A DNA stretch of 64,000 bases from Microvirga arsenatis (GTDB taxonomy: Bacteria; Pseudomonadota; Alphaproteobacteria; Rhizobiales; Beijerinckiaceae). Position numbers and translations under genes: made by a program. Location of the stretch: NCBI RefSeq assembly GCF_009910705.1, contig NZ_JAAAXJ010000003.1, forward strand, positions 1-64,000, written 5' to 3'. Shown here one piece after another: positions 57,602 to 64,000 of the stretch (position 1 is the first letter of the stretch; each line of letters starts with the position of its first letter). A model generated the notes under the pieces. That model was given only the letters and a program-made list of their open reading frames with translations. It did not search any database and was not told the origin of the DNA.

Positions 57602-58459
57602 ATGGCTGCCGCTCAGGCCGTATCCCCGGCGCGCCGGCACTTCCGCTCCCTCGAGCTGGTCCTGGGTCTCATCCTCGCCGGCGGCATGGGGGTGGCGGTG
57701 CTGTTTTCGGGCTTTCTCTTTCCCGATGGCGGCGAGAGCATGGACCTGATGGCCCGTCTCACGCCCCCCTTCCAGAGCCTCGCCCATCCGCTCGGCACGG
57801 ACCCGCTCGGCCGCGACGTGCTGGCGCGGGTGATCGTCGGCGGCAAGATCTCGCTCACGGTCGGCGTGCTCTCGGTGCTGGGGGCCGTGATCCTGGGAAC
57901 GCTCGTCGGCCTGGTCGCCGGCTACTATCGCGGCATCGCGGAAATCCTCCTGATGCGCTTTGCCGACATTCAGCTGGCGCTTCCCTTCATCCTGCTCGCC
58001 ATCATGTTCCTCGCGATCCTGGGGACGGGCGTCGACAAGATCATCTTCTTCATGATCGTCGCGCAGTGGGTGCAATATGCGCGTCTCGTGCGCGGTTCCG
58101 TGCTGGCCCTGCGGGAGCGGGAGTTCATTCTTTCGGCGCGGGCCATCGGGGTCGGCAACGGGCGCATCATCTTCACCCACATCCTGCCGAACGTGCTCGG
58201 CCCCATCGTCATCCTGATGACGCTGCAGGTGGCCAACAACATCCTGCTGGAGAGCAGCCTCACCTTCCTCGGCCTCGGCGTCGATCCGCTCATTCCGAGC
58301 TGGGGCGGCATGCTGGCCGACGGGCGCACCTATCTGCAGACCGCCTGGTGGGTCAGCGTCTTCCCGGGGCTCGCCATCATGTTCACCGTGCTCGGCCTGA
58401 ACCTCCTGGGCGACTGGCTGCGCGACCTTCTCGACCCCACAGGACAAACCTCGAAATGA
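57602..58459 (+). CDS. Peptide ABC importer permease (DppC type)
   Basis: 285 residues, six predicted helices. The segment HPLGTDPLGRDVLARVIVGG (about 62-81) and the EAA loop REFILSARAIGVGNGRIIFT are hallmarks of DppC/OppC. A C-terminal NLLGDWLRDLLDP ends the protein as usual. Its stop overlaps the start of the M14 peptidase gene (ATGA), so importer and peptidase are translated from one message. Confidence 0.93.
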   Translation: MAAAQAVSPARRHFRSLELVLGLILAGGMGVAVLFSGFLFPDGGESMDLMARLTPPFQSLAHPLGTDPLGRDVLARVIVGGKISLTVGVLSVLGAVILGTLVGLVAGYYRGIAEILLMRFADIQLALPFILLAIMFLAILGTGVDKIIFFMIVAQWVQYARLVRGSVLALREREFILSARAIGVGNGRIIFTHILPNVLGPIVILMTLQVANNILLESSLTFLGLGVDPLIPSWGGMLADGRTYLQTAWWVSVFPGLAIMFTVLGLNLLGDWLRDLLDPTGQTSK

Positions 58460-60204
58460 CGATTCTGCTCGACGAGCGGGTGCCGCGCACCCTCGACAGG
58501 CTCCTGCGCGAGTGGGCGCGGGACGACCATCGCGGCGCAACGCTCGAGGCCTGGCTGTTCGAGGACGAGGCAGCCCGGCGGGCCGCCGAGCAGGCGCTGG
58601 CCGAGGCCGGCATCAGGGCACGGCTGCGCAGCGCCTACAAGCCGCTCGTCCATGCCTTCCTGGAGGAGTTCGACACGGCCGGCGTCACCCGCGTGAGCGT
58701 GCGCTACCCGGTTCATCGGGGCGCGGACCGCCTGCGCTTCCTCTCGGAAGCCTATCCGCTCGCGGCCCTGCTCGAGGGCATCGAAACCCGCTTCGAGCCC
58801 GGCGAGCCCGATCTCACATACTCCGTCACCCTCGAATACGCCGACGGACGGGTGGCGGAGCAGGCGGTGTTCGCGCCGAACCGCCTGCGCACCAATCATC
58901 TCGACCAGCTCGATCTCACGCCGACCGGATGGCTGAAGGTGACGAACCGTCCCGGCGGAGGGTCCGATCTGGACGAGCCCTTGGAAACCGAGATCGAGCA
59001 GGTCTTCCACAAGGTGATGGCGGCCGTCGCGGCCCATGACTGGCCTGCCGAAGAGCCCTATGCCGAGACGCTTGCCATCGACGTGACGATCCCCGGCATC
59101 GAGCGCCCGCTGACCTATGGCGACGAGGTGATGAGCACCCGCGAGGCGCTGCACGAGGATTTCTACTTTTCCGTCCTCGAGTTCTTCAAGCACCGCTCCG
59201 GCCGTCCGCCCGACGACCGCGGCCTGCAGCCGGGCCAGATCGTGCCGGACATCCGCGCAGGGGAGGGCGACGCGCTGGTGCGCGTGTCCCTGCGCCGTTT
59301 CGGCGCGCCGCAGGATCCGGTCCGCCCGGAGCAGGAGATCGAAACGGCCGATGCCGCGCCCGGCCTGGCGCAGATCCATCGCGAGCTTGCGGCGCTTCCG
59401 GGCCAGGTCTTCGAGGGCACATCCCGCGAGGGGCGCCCCGTGCGCGGCCTCTACCGGCCCGGCTCCCGCCCCGCGGTGCTCGTCACCAGCGGCCAGCATG
59501 CCAACGAGACATCCGCACCCGTGGGCTCCTTGAGGGCGGTGCGGCGGCTCCTCGCCAATCCGGAGGCCAACATCGCCTACATCCCGGTGGAGAACCCGGA
59601 CGGCTATGCGCTCCACGGGCGGCTCTGCGAGGGCAACCCGCGCCACATGCACCATGCGGCCCGCTACACCTCCCTCGGCAACGATCTGGAATATGGGAGC
59701 AGCGAGCCCCCCTACGAGATCGGCGCCCGCAACCAGGCCCTGGCTCTTTCCGGCGCGCAGCTGCACCTCAACCTTCACGGTTATCCGGCCCATGAATGGA
59801 CGCGGCCCTTCACCGGCTACCTGCCGCGCGGCTTCGAGCTCTGGACGATCCCGAAGGGCTTCTTCCTCATCATGCGCCACCACCCGGCCTGGGCCGCGAC
59901 TGCGCGAACCCTGATCGAGGCGGTGACCACGGGCCTCTCCGCCGTGCCGGGCCTCGCGGAGTTCAACCGCCGGCAGATCGACATCTGCGCCATCCATTCC
60001 GGCGGCACGCCCTACGAGATCATCAACGACGTTCCCTGCCTCATCTCCCCGGACGAGCGCCATCCCACGCCCCTGACCCTCATCACCGAGTTCCCCGACG
60101 AAACGATCTACGGCGAGGCCTACCGCTTCGCGCATACGGTGCAGATGGCCACCGTGATCGCGGCGGAGGAGGCCTTCGCGTCGATCATGTCGGCGACGGC
60201 ATAG
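58456..60204 (+). CDS. M14-family zinc carboxypeptidase-like protein with a large N-terminal domain
   Basis: 582 residues from the ATG at 58456, overlapping the permease stop. The C-terminal part (about 330-582) is an M14 peptidase: zinc ligands H348 and E351 (GQHANETSAP), substrate-binding ENPDGYALHGR, third ligand in LNLHGYPAHEW, and catalytic Glu in LITEFPDET. The N-terminal 320 residues (LDERVPRTLDRLLREWARDD onward) match nothing I recognise and contain no signal peptide, so the enzyme should be cytoplasmic. It is expected to hydrolyse C-terminal residues or amide-linked groups of the imported peptide. Long frames starting earlier are wrong-frame readings of the permease. Confidence 0.85.
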   Translation: MTILLDERVPRTLDRLLREWARDDHRGATLEAWLFEDEAARRAAEQALAEAGIRARLRSAYKPLVHAFLEEFDTAGVTRVSVRYPVHRGADRLRFLSEAYPLAALLEGIETRFEPGEPDLTYSVTLEYADGRVAEQAVFAPNRLRTNHLDQLDLTPTGWLKVTNRPGGGSDLDEPLETEIEQVFHKVMAAVAAHDWPAEEPYAETLAIDVTIPGIERPLTYGDEVMSTREALHEDFYFSVLEFFKHRSGRPPDDRGLQPGQIVPDIRAGEGDALVRVSLRRFGAPQDPVRPEQEIETADAAPGLAQIHRELAALPGQVFEGTSREGRPVRGLYRPGSRPAVLVTSGQHANETSAPVGSLRAVRRLLANPEANIAYIPVENPDGYALHGRLCEGNPRHMHHAARYTSLGNDLEYGSSEPPYEIGARNQALALSGAQLHLNLHGYPAHEWTRPFTGYLPRGFELWTIPKGFFLIMRHHPAWAATARTLIEAVTTGLSAVPGLAEFNRRQIDICAIHSGGTPYEIINDVPCLISPDERHPTPLTLITEFPDETIYGEAYRFAHTVQMATVIAAEEAFASIMSATA

Positions 60205-60452
60205 GCCAATTCGTGACGCTGGGTACGATCCAGGGGATGCGCCTCCGCTACCGGGGCCCCCTGGCGGAATTGCACAACAGAACCATGGCTCTCGCGGTCT
60301 CGGGCTGTGCCGGCAACAGCATCCTGCGCGGTGGCAGCGGCGGCGATGATCAGCCAGCCCTGGTGATGCATCGCCGCGCGCTGGAACAAGCCCCATCGGG
60401 CTGCCGTTTGTCGGGCAGAGCCGGGTTCGGGATGCCCGGCGGGAGGTTTGCG

Positions 60453-61796
60453 ATGGCCCGGTTGTCCTGGAAGCAGAGCGAGAACGACGCTTCGATCAGG
60501 GAAGCGATCGACCTCGTGCGGGAGCAGGGCGAGCCCCTGCCGCCGATCGCCGACGAGGAGGCCTTCGGCGCCATGTTCGATCGCTTCGCGGATGCCAAGG
60601 TGGTGCTGCTGGGAGAGTCGACCCACGGCACCTCGGAGTTCTACCGGGCCCGCGCCGCCATCACGAAGCGCCTCATCGGGCAGCATGGCTTCACCATCGT
60701 GGCCGTGGAGGCCGACTGGCCGGATGCGGCGCGCATCGACGCCTATGTGCGTCACCGCCCGGTTCCCGACGGCGATGACGAGGCGTTCGCGCGCTTCCCG
60801 ACATGGATGTGGCGCAACGAGGAGGTCTACGATTTCGTCAACTGGATGCGCGAGCACAACAGGGAGCGGCCGGAGGACGAGCGGGCCGAGTTCCGCGGGC
60901 TCGACGTCTACAGCCTCAACGGGTCGATCGGCTCCGTGCTTGAATATCTCGACAAGGTCGATCCGGAGGCCGCCAAGGACGCGAGGGGACGCTACGGCTG
61001 CCTGAGCCCCTGGCAGTCTGACCCGGCCCGCTACGGCCGCGCCGTGGCGACCGGCCAGAAGAAGCCCTGCGACGAGGCCCTGCTGCGCCAACTGCAGGAC
61101 ATTCTCGACAAGCGGATGGAGTATCTCAGGGCCGATGGCGGCGAGGCGTTCTTCGATGCGGTCCAGAACGCCAAGATCGTCCATGCCGCCGAGCACTATT
61201 ATCGCATCATGTACGAGGGCGCGACCGAGTCATGGAACCTGCGCGACCGGCACATGTTCGAGACCCTCCAGAGCCTGCTTGCCCGGCGCGACGACGCCAA
61301 GGCCGTGGTCTGGGCGCACAACTCCCATGTCGGCAATGCGGCCGCCACCGCCATGGGCTGGCAGGGCGAGTTCAATATCGGCGAGCTGTGCCGCAAGGCC
61401 TATCGGGGCGAGGCGGTTCTGATCGGCTTCGGTACGGACCGCGGCACGGTCGCGGCCGCCGACGATTGGGATGAGCCGATGCAGGTCAAGAGCGTGCGTC
61501 CGGCCAGGCCCGACAGCCACGAGCGGATCTTTCGCGACACGGCCTTAAGCTGCTTCCTCACCGATTGGCGCGAGAACGGCCAGGCCGACCTGACGGAGGT
61601 TCTCTCGCGTCCCCGTCTCGAGCGGGCCATCGGCGTGGTCTACCGGCCGGAGACCGAGCTCTACAGCCATTATTTCGAGGCCGTTCTCGCCGAGCAGTTC
61701 GACGCCTTCGTCTGGTTCGACGAGACCAGGGCCGTCACGCCGCTGACCCGCGCTCACGGCAAGGGCATGCCGGAGACCTATCCGTTCGGGCTTTGA
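60453..61796 (+). CDS. Erythromycin-esterase-family protein (EreA/ReB-like)
   Basis: 447 residues from the ATG at 60453, which follows GGGAGG by eight bases; the frame continues upstream without good coding signs. Family motifs: LLGESTHGTSEFYRAR with E55 and H58, VAVEADWPDA with E86, FRGLDVYSL, and WAHNSHVGNA near 290. These are the catalytic-site segments of the erythromycin esterase superfamily. Most chromosomal members are of unknown function (succinoglycan-associated, retaining-type hydrolases) and not resistance genes. Monocistronic; 248 bp after the M14 gene with no feature I can call in between. Confidence 0.9.
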   Translation: MARLSWKQSENDASIREAIDLVREQGEPLPPIADEEAFGAMFDRFADAKVVLLGESTHGTSEFYRARAAITKRLIGQHGFTIVAVEADWPDAARIDAYVRHRPVPDGDDEAFARFPTWMWRNEEVYDFVNWMREHNRERPEDERAEFRGLDVYSLNGSIGSVLEYLDKVDPEAAKDARGRYGCLSPWQSDPARYGRAVATGQKKPCDEALLRQLQDILDKRMEYLRADGGEAFFDAVQNAKIVHAAEHYYRIMYEGATESWNLRDRHMFETLQSLLARRDDAKAVVWAHNSHVGNAAATAMGWQGEFNIGELCRKAYRGEAVLIGFGTDRGTVAAADDWDEPMQVKSVRPARPDSHERIFRDTALSCFLTDWRENGQADLTEVLSRPRLERAIGVVYRPETELYSHYFEAVLAEQFDAFVWFDETRAVTPLTRAHGKGMPETYPFGL

Positions 61797-61844
61797 TGCG
61801 GATAACCCTCCCCATCCGGATCGGGTTTTGGATGTGCCGCCATT

Positions 61845-61974
61845 CCCTCCCCCCTCTTGCGGGGGAGGGTGGCGAGCGGAGCGAGCCGGGAGAGGGGCGG
61901 TGCTCAACGTCTGACGGCCCCTCTCCCGACCCTCGCTGACGCGAGGGCCACCCTCTCCCGCAGCGGGGAGAGGG
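61845..61974. repeat. Multi-stem palindromic intergenic repeat (130 bp)
   Basis: Four perfect stems: 9 bp (61845-61853 with 61861-61869), 12 bp (61887-61898 with 61917-61928, CGGGAGAGGGGC), 7 bp (61930-61936 with 61941-61947) and 9 bp (61951-61959 with 61966-61974). Sequences of the CCCTCTCCC...GGGAGAGGG type are common dispersed elements in GC-rich Rhizobiales genomes. It follows the erythromycin-esterase-like gene by about 50 bases and may act as its 3' end. Confidence 0.85.
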
Positions 61975-62026
61975 CAAGGTGCGGGTGCGGGCAGGTGAGG
62001 GCCTGTGCAATGTTCTTACTTTGTTC

Positions 62027-62055
62027 TTGACAGTTCGCTTAAGCTGGGCTATATC
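62027..62055 (+). promoter_or_regulatory. Near-consensus sigma-70 promoter upstream of ettA
   Basis: TTGACA at 62027-62032, exactly 17 bases, then TATATC at 62050-62055. This is the closest match to the housekeeping consensus that I found in the window. Transcription should start near 62062, about 370 bases before the ettA start codon. Confidence 0.75.
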
Positions 62056-62429
62056 ATGGCTCATCCTCGTCCGGTGAGGGGCGCGCTCGCGAGGCGTCGC
62101 AGATGCGGGACGGGGCGCGGTCCCGCCGCAGGCCTCGCACGCCTGTGGTCGCGGGAGGCCGACCCTGGGCGCTGCCGCAGGAGGTCCGCCTGAAAAGAAC
62201 CGCGCGTGACGAGCAGTTCGGCTCTTCACCTTCCACCATTATCCATCGAGCCGGGCTGCACGACACGCCACCCTCGATCTCCCCTGACGGCTCGCAGCTC
62301 ACGCTGCGGGCCCGAAGGCGCTGATTTCTTGAACTCTGCCGGGGTCACTCCCCCGCCTTGCCCCGGTCGTCGGCCCCTGCTAACTGACGGCCAACTCCAT
62401 TCACATCTCGATCAAACAGGGCTTTTCCC
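62056..62429 (+). other. 374-bp structured leader of ettA or separate small RNA; no gene recognised
   Basis: The region between the promoter and ettA is unusually long for a leader. It has nested stems 62089-62095 with 62132-62138 (GCGAGGC/GCCTCGC) and 62105-62111 with 62120-62126 (GCGGGAC/GTCCCGC), then less structured sequence, and a small hairpin CGCAGC-TCA-CGCTGCG near 62289. Two short frames (62056-62193, Arg-rich, 45 aa; 62103-62324, 73 aa) overlap it but lack ribosome sites and resemble no family. I see no tmRNA, RNase P, SRP or 6S hallmark sequence. Confidence 0.5.

Positions 62430-64000
<1,571 letters not shown>

Noticed and set aside
60453..61796. Calling the erythromycin-esterase-family gene a macrolide resistance determinant
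   Set aside because: Chromosomal members of this superfamily mostly have no resistance role and there is no mobile-element context.
62054..62324. Short frames in the ettA leader (62056-62193, 62103-62324 plus; 62054-62302 minus)
   Set aside because: No ribosome sites, mixed codon use and no recognisable similarity. Left as part of an unexplained leader rather than called as genes.

Overview
The window is a 64 kb piece of a GC-rich (roughly 65% by eye) bacterial chromosome. Gene content and protein style point to the Alphaproteobacteria, order Hyphomicrobiales. The evidence is the dnaG-rpoD pair, the Rhizobium-type glpSTPQUV glycerol importer, a glutathionyl-hydroquinone reductase, a ferredoxin-NADP reductase ending in the subclass tail, PHB-type esterase, and palindromic intergenic repeats of the kind common in Methylobacterium, Microvirga and Bradyrhizobium relatives. 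A Methylobacteriaceae or Microvirga-like host is my best guess, but genus cannot be fixed from the sequence alone. I see no prophage, insertion sequence, integrase, CRISPR array or restriction system; this is mostly ordinary chromosome with metabolic and transport modules.

Layout. 1-9.4 kb: the N-terminal part of a serralysin-type metalloprotease, DNA primase and the main sigma factor, a DUF1801 protein, a beta-lactamase-fold hydrolase, a dicarboxylate/amino-acid:cation symporter and a CAP-domain RTX protein. 9.7-18.2 kb: fosmidomycin-resistance-like MFS pump, an ada/PEP-mutase-family pair, a 2OG-Fe(II) oxygenase, a class III cyclase, glutathionyl-hydroquinone reductase, a CAU tRNA (probably tRNA-Ile2), ferredoxin-NADP reductase and a patatin lipase. 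18.3-21.7 kb: a large hybrid histidine kinase. 21.7-27.9 kb (minus strand): a complete glycerol ABC importer, glpS-T-P-Q-U-V. 28.3-33.8 kb: SDR, FAD-linked D-2-hydroxyacid-type dehydrogenase, AhpD-like protein, enoyl-CoA hydratase family protein, acyl-CoA synthetase. 33.9-35.5 kb: kdgK-eda (2-keto-3-deoxygluconate catabolism). 35.8-43.3 kb: an HU protein with a histone-H1-like tail, extensin-like and DUF1194 proteins, a PHB-depolymerase-family esterase, a DEAD-box helicase, an acidic small protein and a PP2C-like phosphatase. 43.4-47.3 kb: a sugar ABC importer without its own ATPase, followed by nanE. 47.4-51.7 kb: msrPQ (periplasmic methionine sulfoxide repair) directly followed by modABC (molybdate uptake), which is sensible because MsrP is a molybdoenzyme. 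51.7-60.2 kb: a peptide-use cassette with M29 aminopeptidase, fused two-domain ATPase, peptide-binding protein, two permeases and a large M14 carboxypeptidase. 60.5-64 kb: an erythromycin-esterase-like protein, a multi-stem repeat, an unexplained structured leader with a near-consensus promoter, and the start of ettA, which runs off the window.

Themes. Transport operons are tightly packed with ATGA overlaps. In both importers where the binding-protein gene precedes the permeases, a strong stem-loop sits between them, as expected when the binding protein must be made in excess. Three convergent gene pairs overlap by exactly one four-base palindrome (CTAG, CTAG, TTAA) shared by both stop codons. 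The most interesting unexplained signals are the 62.0-62.4 kb leader/possible ncRNA, the cloverleaf-like repeat at 44.7 kb, the complementary decay of the two GlpS/GlpT ATPase sites, and the oligopeptide importer coupled to an unusual M14 peptidase.
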